DNA from: Gadus chalcogrammus
Taxonomy: Eukaryota; Chordata; Actinopteri; Gadiformes; Gadidae
Assembly: GCF_026213295.1 (NCBI RefSeq)
Contig: NC_079422.1
Span: 2,442,573 to 2,506,572, forward strand
Length of the DNA stretch: 64,000 nucleotides
Direction: 5' to 3'
Shown here: one piece after another, positions 21,076 to 31,133 of the stretch
Numbering within the stretch: position 1 is the first letter of the stretch
Layout of the letters: each line of letters begins with the position of its first letter
Translations under genes and position numbers: made by a program
Notes under the pieces: model-generated
Told to the model about the DNA's origin: nothing
What the model saw: the letters and a program-made list of their open reading frames with translations, nothing else
Database searches by the model: none

Positions 21076-21426
21076 AGGATACATTATTTCTATTGCCACC
21101 TGGGACATTGGCAGGAAATGCTTAATATTCTTGAAAGTCTTTCATTTTGAAAAAAGTAACTCTTTAAAATCATACACTTGCGTCTTTAAATTAGCTAGGG
21201 GACCAGTGTATTTTCTGTAATCCCAATGTGTTGCTTCTTAGAGTAGGGTTTAGATTACAGGCACTACACCACCAAACAAAAATATAATCTGAAATATGTA
21301 TTTTCCTAAACCGAATACCGCCATATAAACAGCAGGGAATAAATAATACACTGCTATTTTAGTACACAAAGTTTAAGATTCTGTATTGGTTAGATATATT
21401 ATATTCTGGTTGGCGGAAAATGAGTA
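21076..21426. other. No recognised feature
   Basis: AT-rich sequence with no coding or repeat signal that I can support. Confidence 0.45.
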
Positions 21427-21670
21427 CACTGGAAAAAGGGATTTATGCCGCACTTCATCTGATTATTATTTTGTAATTCAATTCAAATAAACATTTTTTG
21501 TTTTATTTTTAAAATAACTTTTTTTTACTTCAAAATACTGTGAAATATAGATATTTTTAGTTAGGAGTTCAATTAAGAAATATCTATTTTGACAAATGTA
21601 AAATGTCAAGGTTACGTACAAGCCTGCGCATGCGCATTAAATACAAAGACGCTTACGACTACTGGACCAA

Positions 21671-21850
21671 ACCGCAGTGTTGCCAACTTAGCGATTTTGT
21701 CGCTATATTTAGCTACTTTTCAGACCCCTTTGGCGACTTTTTTTCAAAACAGCGACAAGCGACAAATCTAGCTTATTTTTCAGCTGCTATTGGTGACTTT
21801 TGGCGACTTTTTGAGGTGAAAGCACTACCCTTGACCAGAGTGACGATGAC
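21671..21850 (+). repeat. Dispersed repeat of TTAGCGA / GCGACTTT motifs
   Basis: It begins CAGTGTTGCCAACTTAGCGA and repeats variants of GGCGACTTTTT and AGCGACAA several times. This is a familiar fish interspersed repeat. No protein is encoded. Confidence 0.5.
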
Positions 21851-21856
21851 CCACTG

Positions 21857-22065
21857 GCGGCAGTAGCTCAGGTGGTAGAGCGGGTTGGCTGGTAATCTGA
21901 AGGTTGTTGGTTCAATCCCCGGCTTCACCAAGCAGTGTATCGAGGTGTCTTTGGCAAAGCACCTAACCCTGACTGATGTCGCGATGTGATGTCGAATCCA
22001 GACAGAAGCGCCTCAAGGCCATGAAGCGGCGAGAGCCGAGCGGGAAAAAATGATGATGATGATGT
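21857..22065 (+). mobile_element. tRNA-derived SINE
   Basis: The head has the RNA polymerase III promoter: A box TAGCTCAGGTGGTAGAGC at 21864-21881 and B box GGTTCAATCCC at 21909-21919. The body continues with TATCGAGGTGTCTTTGGCAA, a fish SINE-like core, and ends in a (ATG)n tail at about 22050-22063. The tRNA-like part lacks a complete cloverleaf and is not a tRNA gene. Confidence 0.85.
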
Positions 22066-22399
22066 ATACAATAATGAGAAACAATTGTTTGATTAAATTG
22101 TAATCTTTTTGATTGGATAAACCAAATTATTTCTGATAGATATTTCTTAAATGAGAACCAATTGTTGGAGTGAATCAATATTTTTTTGTTTAGGATTTAA
22201 CATACGATTTAAATGTATTAACTTCATTCAAAGAATAGAATTGTACTTGGTGCCAAGTTGTATTATTTTGTTTTTATGAACATAGGAAATATTGTTTGAG
22301 GCAAGCTATATATTTGTCATTGGCTCAAGTTATGTAATATAGATGTGAACCATTACCCATGTTTTTTTTACTTGGTTCAACAGAAGGCTTTTTCCAGTG

Positions 22400-23100
22400 T
22401 AGTACGTAATCAGCGCTCTGGCTGGTGGCTTCTTATGAGAAATTTAACATTCTGGTTTACCACTCACTATATAATTCACACAAGACTCACGATCCTCCCA
22501 CCAATTCTGAAAAAATATTTTTTCTAATTAGCGTAGTGTGTGTTGGGTACTATAGTATTATGTGTTGTGAGTGTGCATGAAGTGGCTGTTCCAGTGACTT
22601 CTCTCCCTGTCCAACTCAAAAGATGGCGCCTGCCCCCTCAAGCCATCTGACCGGTGTGGACATCTCTGAGCTCCAACCTGCCAAGAGCAAGTTGCTCCAA
22701 ACAACATATTTCATTAACATTCTGAAGTGGAGAGACAACCAAAGGCCAGGGTCATTTGATTGAGAGGCTTTACATGTAATCAGTCAGCTCTGGCCTTAAT
22801 GATTTTGGAATAATTGGCAAAAATTTCTTATTTCGGTATTACGTTTATAAAAAAATCACACATTTGGTATTAAATAGGCCAAGCTCGTACAGTAAAAGCA
22901 TGAGTAATTGGAAAATATATCCATATGGACTAATGTATTTGTGTTGAGTCACATGTTCTGAATCTGTTAATCAAAACAAAATAATTCACACATTTCTGTT
23001 AATATTCTTAATAAGTGAACTTGGATGGCTATCTATGTCATACATGTCCAACAATTGCTCTATCAGCAATATGTGGGCTATCATGGTGGTGAAAGCTTAA
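22400..23100. other. No recognised feature
   Basis: There are no coding frames of note and no clear repeat ends. A short segment at 22623-22790 is less AT-rich than its surroundings but has no recognisable motif. Confidence 0.45.
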
Positions 23101-23104
23101 CTGC

Positions 23105-23722
23105 AGGACCTGCAGATTTAATCGGCCGATTATAGCCTTTTTGAAAATAATCAACATCTGCCAAAAAGACGCAGATTACAACCGATTTTTTTTTAAATTT
23201 TTTTTTTTAGAAATGTTATTGCGCTTAGTATCCTGCAGATTGCGCTCCTACTCGCCTTGCTAACTAACAACTTTAGCTGGAGTAAAAAAGAGGAGATTGA
23301 ATTTTACCGTACAACATGAAAGCACGCTCGCTCAGGCAGCTGCGCGCTCACCTCACCAATGTACACAAGACGCGTTGTTTGAGCATATTGTGCCTGTTTT
23401 TCTTTAGGTCCCAGGCCATGTTAATTTGTTATACTGTAGACTCTAACGGTGAGACCATACTGCTCAGCACGCACGTCACTGCTCACGAGCGCAGCACATT
23501 GGGAGTTAGTTATTTATTTTACATTTTACATTACTCATTTTTGACTGTAAATGTATTCTAAAACACTCAAAGGTTCTGCATTCAATTCACATATTCGTCA
23601 AAAGTGTTTTTATTTAAGGTATTTTGTTTTGTTTTTAATCGGCCGATTAAATCGTAATCGTAATTTTTCTCTGAAAATAATCGCCATCGGCACCCAAAAA
23701 TCAATATCAGTCGGGCCCTACT
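23105..23722. mobile_element. hAT-like non-autonomous repeat (AATCGGCCGATTA ends)
   Basis: AATCGGCCGATTA-type sequence occurs near both ends in inverse orientation (23119 and 23638), followed on the right by CAGTCGGGCCCTACTA. These are the subterminal signatures of a widespread fish hAT repeat. The left terminus is degraded. Confidence 0.5.
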
Positions 23723-24210
23723 AGTGAGAGCTGTTTTAATTTAATGTCATAATCTTTTCACCTTGGGGGCAAAATAGGTCCAAAAAGCACTACCACTCCC
23801 GTTGAACGTTGCACTGAGGGTTTGCAATGAAAAACGTCTTATTATTTTGTGTAGCCTTAAGACAGTGCATAGTTTGGCGGGCACACTGCTGTTTTTAGAA
23901 TGGAACGGAGTGCAGATGCAACCAGTGTAGGGCTGCAAAGCGGCTATGACGAGAGAACTATAAATATACATGTTTGAAAGCGCAAACACTATCATGAGAG
24001 TCATGGTGCTGGCAGACATAGCAACAGTCTTCAATAATCCCTGTGTGGAAGATCAAGCCAGCAATGCTGTCATCAGTCGCTCTACATCCAGAGTGCAATC
24101 CTGTTGACCAATAATAGGCTGAAGGGGTCATGCTAAAAGATCTTAGGTAACATGCTTTATAAATATTTGTTTTGCATTGTGCTTTGTAAGGACAGACAGT
24201 GCAGTGCTTC
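23723..24210. other. No recognised feature
   Basis: Minus-strand open frames here are short and unlike known families. Nothing else is seen up to the gypsy LTR. Confidence 0.45.
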
Positions 24211-25032
24211 TGTAACACCTTTTTGGATTAGCAGATTAAGAACTCTTTATACAACAATATTCTGGGCCAGATTACTAGGTTTGACTACTGGAGCAAGATG
24301 GATAATTAATGAAACAACACAGTTTAGTTTGACGACTTATTATTCAAAAGTTGTTTCTTTAAACAGTACAAAACAAACATAACCTTATTCTTTATAAATC
24401 CCATAAATCCCATAAACGACATAACCTTGGGCCCAAGTAGGAAATAAATCAGAATAAAAGAAAATGTAACCCAGGATTGTAATTGTCACTTGTGTGTGGT
24501 AATTGTTCCGTGTTGGATTCTCGCACGATATGCAGAATAGTAGTGGCCATGCAGATCCTACCACTCAGTCAATAACTCACAACCGGTCCAAAGATTTTCA
24601 AAGGTTCATCTCAGTGGATCCTGGTTCAATGGTAGCTCGCCATCTTTGGACGGGATCGGTCAGTGTGTAATCAATCAAGCGTCAAAAGGAAAAACCTGAC
24701 CAAAGGTTAAATAACCTGCTGCGGCCCTCCCGCAGCATCAAAACGGCGCCCGCGTGGCGGCGCGAGACAACAACAGAATTTCACAAGAGAACTGCGTCGC
24801 TCTGACGGTTCATCTGTTTGTATCTGCATTCGGTTATCTGACTAAAGGAATAGCACAGTGGCTTTTTCTGGCTCGGAGCATGAACACATGCGTTCCTCCC
24901 TACGCAACTCACGGCACTCTCACGCGACCAACTCCTCCCGCAAACAGTTCACACTTCAAATTAATAGTAACTTATATTGAACTTCAATCGAAAACCAACA
25001 TAACGTAACCTCATACACTTCAAACTAAATAG

Positions 25033-25855
25033 TAGGGATGCACCGAATTTTCGGCCACTGAAATTTTTCGATTGAAAATGGCCCAAAAGCGCATTTTCGG
25101 TTTTCGGCCGAAATACTTTTATCACCGAAACAACACGGCCGAAACAGAAATTTGTGATGACGCAAACAAAAAGGGCGGCCTGGACAAGCGCCAATATGTC
25201 TGCGGTGTGGACGTTTTTCAATGTTTCTAAGAAAGACCCACGTATAGCGATTTGCAAAAATTGCAATGCCTTGATTTTAATGAAGTTAGTACACAGTCAT
25301 AGCCATAAATGCAATGGTACTACCGATTATAAACGGTATGAACTTTGAATCTAGGTCAACCGCCATCTTCTCCGTCAACTCTCCAGTGACAGCGTCTGGC
25401 AGCGCGCCAATTCTCGATGTCAGCGTCTTATAACGTTCTATATATAATAGTATAATCTAATTTTTATATATAATATCACGGCCAAAAGCTCTGTGCGCCT
25501 CCGGATGGCCGTAGCACGGGAGCTCTCGTAGGGATTGTGTTTTGCGGGGTTTGTTTACCGGCGTTGCTATGGTTACCGGTCTTGCGTGTTCCAACCCTTT
25601 ATTAGGTAGCCTATCTATTAGGTTTTTATATATTTTTTTTTTTATGAAAAAACACATAAAAAATAAAACAGTGCAAAGACAAACTGCCGAACTTTTAACC
25701 TTTTTAACCTAATACCGCATACCGCGGCAACCCTAAATGGTACTAATAATTGTCGTAATAATTTCTTTCGGTCTTTCGGTTTTCGGTTTTGGCCTTGGTT
25801 TCCTCATTTTCGGTTTTCGGTTTCGGCCAAGAATTTTCATTTCGGTGCATCCCTA
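25033..25855 (+). mobile_element. hAT element in the gypsy LTR
   Basis: Inverted ends TAGGGATGCACCGAATTTTC and GAAATGCACC-type sequence (plus strand right end TTTCGGTGCATCCCTA) are flanked by CTAAATAG and CTAAATAC. The other LTR has a single CTAAATAG at the same place, the unoccupied site. TTTTCGG motifs are repeated inside both ends. A BED-finger remnant is encoded. Confidence 0.9.
25154..25348 (+). pseudogene. hAT transposase BED zinc finger remnant
   Basis: The frame reads MSAVWTFFNVSKKDPRIAIC and then KNCNALIL, the N-terminal half of a BED DNA-binding finger: the aromatic VWxFF motif and the C-x2-C pair. A SHSHK segment follows where the His pair is expected but with altered spacing. The rest of the transposase is deleted. 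In full-length elements this finger binds the transposon ends. Confidence 0.7.
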
Positions 25856-25950
25856 CTAAATACTTAGATTAATACAACAATTTAACCAAGTATATGCCTT
25901 CAAAAGCCCTCCAATAATGCTTTAGTAGCCCTTATATTGACAGGGTTACA

Positions 25951-25960
25951 CCCTCCCCTC
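25951..25960 (-). promoter_or_regulatory. Gypsy polypurine tract
   Basis: On the minus strand GAGGGGAGGG directly precedes the 3' LTR start TGTAACCCTG. Position and composition match a plus-strand DNA primer site. Confidence 0.75.
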
Positions 25961-26005
25961 GTGAAGGGAGGCACGTCCCTGTGCCCCATTTATGTGGCTG
26001 TTTTG

Positions 26006-26453
26006 TTATTGGGGAAACAAGAGGAGTGAGGTTTTGATCATCAACCCATAATGTACTATGAAATTGTCCCATAAACATTTGGCAACCGTGCTTGCTTTCT
26101 GATTAGGGGTTGGTATGGCAAGGGAATATTTGGTAAAGTGATCTGTTATTACCAATATATCCTTTGTGTTACTCCTATCGGGTTCAACACTCAGAAAGTC
26201 CATGCAGACCAACTCCAATGGCCTACTGGACTTTATATTAACCATTGGGGCGGCCCTCTCTGCTGGAGTTTTCCTGCGCACACAACGGTCGCATGTTTTA
26301 ATTTTCTCCTGAACTGTTGACAACATTTTTGGCCAATAGAATCTTGCTCTCACTAAATCAAGAGTTTGCTCCACACCGAGATGACCCATGTCATAATGTA
26401 AGCTTTTGAGCACTGATTCTCTCAAATCTCTTGGCAGTACCAGCTGATGAGTA
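26006..26453 (-). pseudogene. Gypsy integrase, N-terminal half
   Basis: From 26453 leftwards: THQLVLPRDL, then the zinc-binding HHCC module (LHYDMGHLGVEQTLDLVRAR, FYWPKM, IKTCDRCVRRKTP) and the start of the catalytic core. PLELVCMDFLSVEPDRSNTK holds the first catalytic Asp, followed by VITDHFTKYSLAIP. After DNFIVHYG the sequence departs from integrase and reaches the polypurine tract within about 60 bp. The second Asp, the Glu and the C-terminal domain are therefore deleted. Confidence 0.85.
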
Positions 26454-26533
26454 ATAATAATAATAATACATTTAATTTAGAGGCGCCTTTCAAGGCACCC
26501 AAGGTCACCTTACAGAGCATAAAGTCATCATAA

Positions 26534-26829
26534 TGTCATGGTCTGTCGTGTTTTGGTGTGTTTCCCTGTGTTTCCCTCCTGGGTTGATTACTAATCCCTC
26601 CCCTAATGTGTCTCAGCTGTTCCTCGTTGTGTTTGTTACTTAAGCCCTTGTCTTTCCTTTTTTCCTTGTGCTATCATTGTGGTTGTTCGTCCTGCGTGTT
26701 CCCTGGTCCCTGTTGTCACCTGAGTTCCCTGGTCCCTTGCCTTAGCCTGTAGGCATAAATAAAGTGCTGTTCTCCCTAAACTGTCTGCGTCTGGGTCCTA
26801 CCTGCCTGCCTGCACCCTCAACCCTAACA
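26534..26829 (+). repeat. 5' LTR of the gag-only element
   Basis: This 296-bp LTR differs from the 3' copy by a handful of substitutions and a short indel near the start (TGTCGTGTTTTGGTG against TGTCTTGGTG). The insertion is therefore comparatively young. Confidence 0.9.
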
Positions 26830-26831
26830 GA

Positions 26832-28496
26832 ATGATAGCACCAACATTGGACCCAGCGGACGCTCAATTTAGCCGTGAGTTGGAGGATTTATTGTGGTTC
26901 ATAATGAAAGCAATAGATTTCTGGGAGAACATTCCCAGCAGAAAGGAGCAGGAGGCTATCTTGAAACGTACACGCAGGGCTGTCTCGTCAAGGCCCGAGT
27001 TGGAGGACGCCTTGCCCGAGTGGGCAGTTGAGCTGCTCAGCCCCACAGTCTTTTGGCCTGAGAGCTACATGCCTCTGCCACCGGACTTTTGTGACCGGCC
27101 TAAGCCTCCAGGCTCCTACTCTCAGCCTCTGCCCCCGGTTCCCCGCTACCAGCCTCTGCCTCCGGTTCCCCGCTACCAGCCTCTGTCCCCGGTTCCCCGC
27201 TCTCAGCCTCTGCCCCCGGTTACCCGCTCTCAGCCTCTGCCCCCGGTTCCCCGCTACCAGTCTCTGTCCCCGGCCCCCAGCTACCAGCCTCTGCCCCCGG
27301 TTCCCCGCTACCAGCCTCTGCCTCCGGTTCCCCGCTACCAGCCTCTGCCCCCGGTTCCCCGCTCTCAGCCTCTGCCCCCGGTTCCCCGCTCTCAGCCTCT
27401 GCCCTCGGTTCCCCGCTACCAGTCTCTGTCCCCGGCCCCCAGCTACCAGCCTCTGTCCCCGGTCCCCCGCTACCAGCCTCTGCCCCCGGTTCCCAGCTAC
27501 CAGCCTTGGCCCCCGGTTCCTAGCTACCAGCCTCTGCCCCCGGTCCCTAGCTACCAGCCTCCTCCCTTGCGGACAATCAGAGTGGGGGTGGTGAGTTTGG
27601 GGTACGACCCGGTTCCTCCTGGCACTCCAGCTCCCGCACTGACTCCGGTCCCCGAGCCCTGTCCGATTCCTGAGCCCACTCCTCGCCTGCCTGAGGAGGT
27701 CCGCCCTCTGCTCCTGCCGGAGGTGGCCCACCCTCCAGACCGTCCAGGGGAGGCAAGCCCTCCGCTCCTGCCTGAGGGGGTCCGCCCCCTGCTCCTTCCA
27801 GAGGGGGACCGGCCTCTGCTCCTGCCGGAGGGGGCCCGCCCTCCAGACCGTCCAGGGGAGGCACGCCCTCCGCTCCTGCCTGTGGGGGTCCTCCTCCACT
27901 CCTTCCCGGGGGGTTTCCTCTTCAAGGCCTTCCAGAAGGGTCCCGCCTTCCAAACCTTTTGGAAGGGGCACGCCCTCTTCCTCCAGAGGGGACCAGCCCT
28001 CTACCTGGCCTTCCTACAGAGGGGACCCGCCCTCTACCTGGCCTTCCTCCTGAGGGGACCCGCCCTCTACCTGGCCTTCCTCCAGAGGGGACCCGCCCTC
28101 TTCCTGGCCTTCCACCAGAGGGGACCCACCCTCTACCTGGTCTTCCTCCAGAGGGGGTCCGCCCTCTACCTCTCCTTTCTCCAGAGGGGACCCGCCCTCC
28201 ACCTCGCCTTCCTCCTGAGGGGACCCGCCCTCTACCTCGCCTTCGCCGGCCCCCTGAAGGTTTCCGCCTTCGCCACTGCTGGCATTCAGAGGGGTTTCCT
28301 TGCTGCTGCAGGCCTCCTGAGGGACTGCGCCCTCATCGTCCTGGCCGCCGGCCTCCTGAAGGGTTCCGCCTTCACTCTGCCTCTGCTTGCCCCCCAGGCC
28401 GTCCGCCTGAGGCTCCCTGCCATGCCCTGGGGCAGTTTTCTGGCCGCCCGCCTGATGTCCCTCCGCTCTGCCCCAGTCCATTTATTTATTTTTTGA
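26832..28496 (+). CDS. Proline-rich gag-like protein of a non-autonomous LTR element
   Basis: The ATG two bases after the LTR opens 554 codons. Residues 1-80 (MIAPTLDPADAQFSRELEDL, later FWENIPSRKEQEAILKRTRR) resemble the short N-terminal domain of proline-rich proteins encoded by repeats across fish genomes. Residues about 95-245 are some 16 copies of a 9-residue unit YQPLPPVPR (27 bp). From about residue 285 there are PPLLPEG-type repeats. After about 27930 the likely original frame is another one (repeat LPGLPPEGTRP, 33 bp, 27959-28540), so a frameshift probably changed the C-terminus to the hydrophobic QRGPALYLAFL repeats. No enzymatic motif is seen. Whether it assembles particles is unknown. 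Confidence 0.6.
   Translation: MIAPTLDPADAQFSRELEDLLWFIMKAIDFWENIPSRKEQEAILKRTRRAVSSRPELEDALPEWAVELLSPTVFWPESYMPLPPDFCDRPKPPGSYSQPLPPVPRYQPLPPVPRYQPLSPVPRSQPLPPVTRSQPLPPVPRYQSLSPAPSYQPLPPVPRYQPLPPVPRYQPLPPVPRSQPLPPVPRSQPLPSVPRYQSLSPAPSYQPLSPVPRYQPLPPVPSYQPWPPVPSYQPLPPVPSYQPPPLRTIRVGVVSLGYDPVPPGTPAPALTPVPEPCPIPEPTPRLPEEVRPLLLPEVAHPPDRPGEASPPLLPEGVRPLLLPEGDRPLLLPEGARPPDRPGEARPPLLPVGVLLHSFPGGFLFKAFQKGPAFQTFWKGHALFLQRGPALYLAFLQRGPALYLAFLLRGPALYLAFLQRGPALFLAFHQRGPTLYLVFLQRGSALYLSFLQRGPALHLAFLLRGPALYLAFAGPLKVSAFATAGIQRGFLAAAGLLRDCALIVLAAGLLKGSAFTLPLLAPQAVRLRLPAMPWGSFLAARLMSLRSAPVHLFIF
27115..27565 (+). repeat. 27-bp coding minisatellite
   Basis: About 16 tandem units of TACCAGCCTCTGCCCCCGGT plus TCCCCGC. 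Two longer blocks (units 5-6 and 11-12) share the same variants, so groups of units were duplicated together. The unit length is a multiple of three and lacks stops in several frames, which explains the long open frames on both strands. Confidence 0.9.
27970..28250 (+). repeat. 33-bp coding minisatellite
   Basis: About eight units of CTACCTGGCCTTCCTCCAGA plus GGGGACCCGCCCT. It is in frame for LPGLPPEGTRP in one frame and RGPALYLAFLQ in another. Confidence 0.9.
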
Positions 28497-28609
28497 TTCC
28501 CCCCTCCTGGCGCCCCTCCACCCACCCGTTTTGGGTTTGACTTTCTTCGGTTTTTTTTGCTTGTCGTGGGTCGCCTGGGAGTCGACCCTTAAGAGGGGGG
28601 GGGGGGTAC

Positions 28610-28900
28610 TGTCATGGTCTGTCTTGGTGTGTTTCCCTGTGTTTCCCTCCTGGGTTGATTACTAATCCCTCCCCTAATGTGTCTCAGCTGTTCCTCGTTG
28701 TGTTTGTTACTTAAGCCCTTGTCTTTCCTTTGTTCCTTGTGCTATCATTGTGGTTGTTCGTCCTGCGTGTTCCCTGTTCCCTGTTGTCACCTGAGTTCCC
28801 TGGTTCCTTGCCTTAGCCTTTAGGCATAAATAAAGTGCTGTTCTCCCTAAACCGTCTGCGTCTGGGTCCTACCTGCCTGCCTGCACCCTCAACCCTAACA
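28610..28900 (+). repeat. 3' LTR of the gag-only element
   Basis: A 291-bp direct repeat of 26534-26829, followed by the target duplication CATAA. Confidence 0.9.
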
Positions 28901-29039
28901 CATAAATCGTTTAAAAACAAGACATTGTGGAAATAAATAAATAAAACAAAAACAAGACAAAACAAACAAACAATCAAGACAGTGATCAGTTAGACGTTGT
29001 GTGCGAGTTTGAACAGGTGAGTTGTGACTTGAAGGTTGT

Positions 29040-30520
29040 AATGGTGTCTGACTGTTTTATGTGTGGGGGGAGGGAGTTCCAGAGCCTGGGTGCTGAACAG
29101 CTGAATGACCGGGCACCCATTGTAATGAGTCGTGATGTGGGGATACATAGTAGTCCAGCAGAGGTTGAGCGGAGGGAGCGGGAGGGAGTGTATTCTTGGA
29201 GGAGGTCGCAGAGCTAACTGGGGGCTAGGGTGTGGAGAGCTTTGTAGGTGAGGAGTAGGGTTTTGTATTGGATGTGGTAGTGTACTGGGAGACAGTGAAG
29301 TTGGATGAGGCCAGGGGTGATGTGGTCAGATGATTTGGTGCGGGTGATGATCCGGGCGGCTGAGTTCTGAATGATCTGCAGTCTGTTGATGAGTTTGGTG
29401 GGGAGTCCGGTGAGGAGGGCGTTGCAGTAGTCTATGCGTGATGTGACAAATGAGTGAACTAGGATTTCAGTGCTGGATTGGGTCAGTGATGGGCAGAGTC
29501 TGGCGATGTTGCGGAGGTGGAAGAATGCAGTCCGGGTGATGTTGTGAATATGGAGTGCGAATGAGAGGGTGTTGTCCAGGATGACGCCGAGGCTCTTGAC
29601 TTTGGAGGAGAAGGGTACTGGGAATCCATCGATGATTATGAGTGGAGCTGGGGTGTGTTGTGATTTGGCGAGGGTGGATTTGGAGCCAATGAGCAGGGCC
29701 TCGGTCTTGTTTCCATTGAGTTTCAGGAAGTTCCTGCTCAACCAGCTCCGAATCTCTTCCAGGCACGTGATGAGGGAGGTGGGGGGGATGGCAGCGGTGG
29801 GTTTGGTGGAGATGTAGACCTGTGTGTCGTCAGCGTAGCAGTGAAAATGGACCCCATGGTGACGGAGGAGTGTGCCCAGTGGGAGGAGGTAAGTGGTGAA
29901 CAGGAGTGGACCCAAGACTGACCCCTGGGGGACACCCAGTGAGATACCTGAACACCCAGACTTGGGGTTGCTTAGTTGAACAAATTGTTGATGGCCGGTG
30001 AGGTCGGATGTAAACCAGGAGAGTGCAGCACCAGTGATCCCAATGCCAGTCAGGCGGTCCAGGAGCAGAGGGTGGGAGATGGTGTCGATTGCTGTGCTGA
30101 GATCGAGGAGGATGAGAATGGTGAGTAATCCAGAGTCGGCTGCAAGGAGGAGGTCGTTGGTGATTTTGACTAGGGGTGTTTCAGTGCTGTGTTTTGGACG
30201 GAAGCCAGATTGGAACGGTTCGTGGAGATTGTCAAGGTGGGACTGTAGTTGTGCGGCAACCACCCTTTCAAGTGTTTTGGAGATGAAAGGGAGATTGGAG
30301 ATGGGCCGGTAATGGTTAAGGTCAGTTGGGTCAGCACCAGGTTTTTTCAGGATGGGAGTGATGGCAGCCAGCTTGAGAGTGGGGGGTACGGTACCAGTAG
30401 TGAGGGAGGAGTTAATTATGTTGGTGATCATGGGGGAGATGGATGGTAGACATGCTTTGACAAGGGAGGTGGGAAGAGGATCGAGCTGACAGGTGGTGGT
30501 TTTGGCTTTGCGGATGAGTT
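29040..30520 (-). pseudogene. L2 LINE reverse transcriptase
   Basis: A 405-codon frame at 30431-29214 reads [146 protein letters not shown]. The catalytic Asp residues are kept although the usual AAFD reads TAID. A stop at 29214-29216 interrupts the C-terminal domain, which continues in frame with LCDLLQEYTPSRSLRS to about 29040. This is the best-preserved LINE RT in the window. Confidence 0.9.
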
Positions 30521-31133
30521 CTGAGACGGTCTGTTCTGTTACTGGGGTGAAGTCAGAGGGAGCTGATGAGAGGTTGGCCAGAGGTGCTCATCCAGGGTGG
30601 GTCATCAGAGGGGGTGCGAGATGAGGCCAGTTGTTGGTGAATGGTGTTGATTTTAGAGCTGAAGAAGTCCAGGAACGCAGTGCATTGGGTGGTGGTAATG
30701 TCTGCAGGGAATGTTTTAGGAGGCTGAAGTAAGTGGCTGACTGTTGAGAAGAGGACTCTGCTGTTGCCTGTACCAGTGTTGATGAGGTTGGAGTAGTATG
30801 AGGTTTTGGCAGTGGTGAGGGCATTCTTGTAGTGATGGAGGTGGTCTGAATACATTTGGCGGTGCACAGTGAGTTGAGTCTTATTGTAGAGTCGCTCCAG
30901 TCGACGACCAGTGGCTTTGAGCTGGCGCAGATGAGGAGTGAACCAGGGAGCAGTGTGGGTGAATGAGACTGAGCGGGTTTTCAGGGGGGCCAGGGTGGTG
31001 AGGGAAGAGGAGAGGCAGTTATTGTAGTGAGTCACCAGGTCAGTCAGGGAGGAAGCTGGGGGAGGGTTGGGGTAGGAGCTGATCAGGGTGGAGAGGTCTG
31101 TGGTGTTGATATGTTTGTTTCTGAAGGAGATGG

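Larger units (their letters stand above)
21427..22399. mobile_element. Element with CACTG ends, carrying a nested SINE
   Basis: CACTGGAAAAAG at 21427 and CTTTTTCCAGTG ending at 22399 are perfect inverted repeats, each flanked by TA. CACTG ends point to EnSpm/CACTA-like elements, but the inverted repeat is short and no transposase is present, so the superfamily is uncertain. A second repeat (21671-21850) and a SINE (21857-22065) lie inside. Confidence 0.5.
24211..25950 (-). repeat. Gypsy 3' LTR, interrupted by a hAT element
   Basis: It runs from TGTAACACCTTTTTGGATTA to TTGACAGGGTTACA on the plus strand and is co-linear with 44286-45229. Removing the 823-bp hAT at 25033-25855 and one copy of its target duplication gives about 0.9 kb, the size of the other LTR. 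Small indels and substitutions between the two LTRs show age. Confidence 0.9.
26534..28900 (+). mobile_element. Non-autonomous LTR retrotransposon (gag-only) in the LINE 3' UTR
   Basis: LTRs at 26534-26829 and 28610-28900 start TGTCATGGTCTG and end CAACCCTAACA. The 5-bp target duplication CATAA is perfect (26529-26533 and 28901-28905). A purine tract with a 12-G run (28591-28605) lies just before the 3' LTR. The only gene is a proline-rich gag-like frame; protease, RT and integrase are absent, so it must have moved with enzymes from another element. The AATAAAG polyadenylation-like signal lies in each LTR. Confidence 0.93.

Noticed and set aside
21857..21929. tRNA gene
   Set aside because: A and B boxes are present but the fold is incomplete and a SINE core and ATG tail follow; it is a tRNA-derived SINE.
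26988..27971. 327-codon arginine/glycine-rich frame on the minus strand
   Set aside because: It is the antisense of the 27-bp minisatellite, which lacks stops on both strands; no independent start or domain supports it.
28014..28481. 155-codon Glu/Gly-rich minus-strand frame
   Set aside because: Antisense shadow of the 33-bp coding minisatellite.
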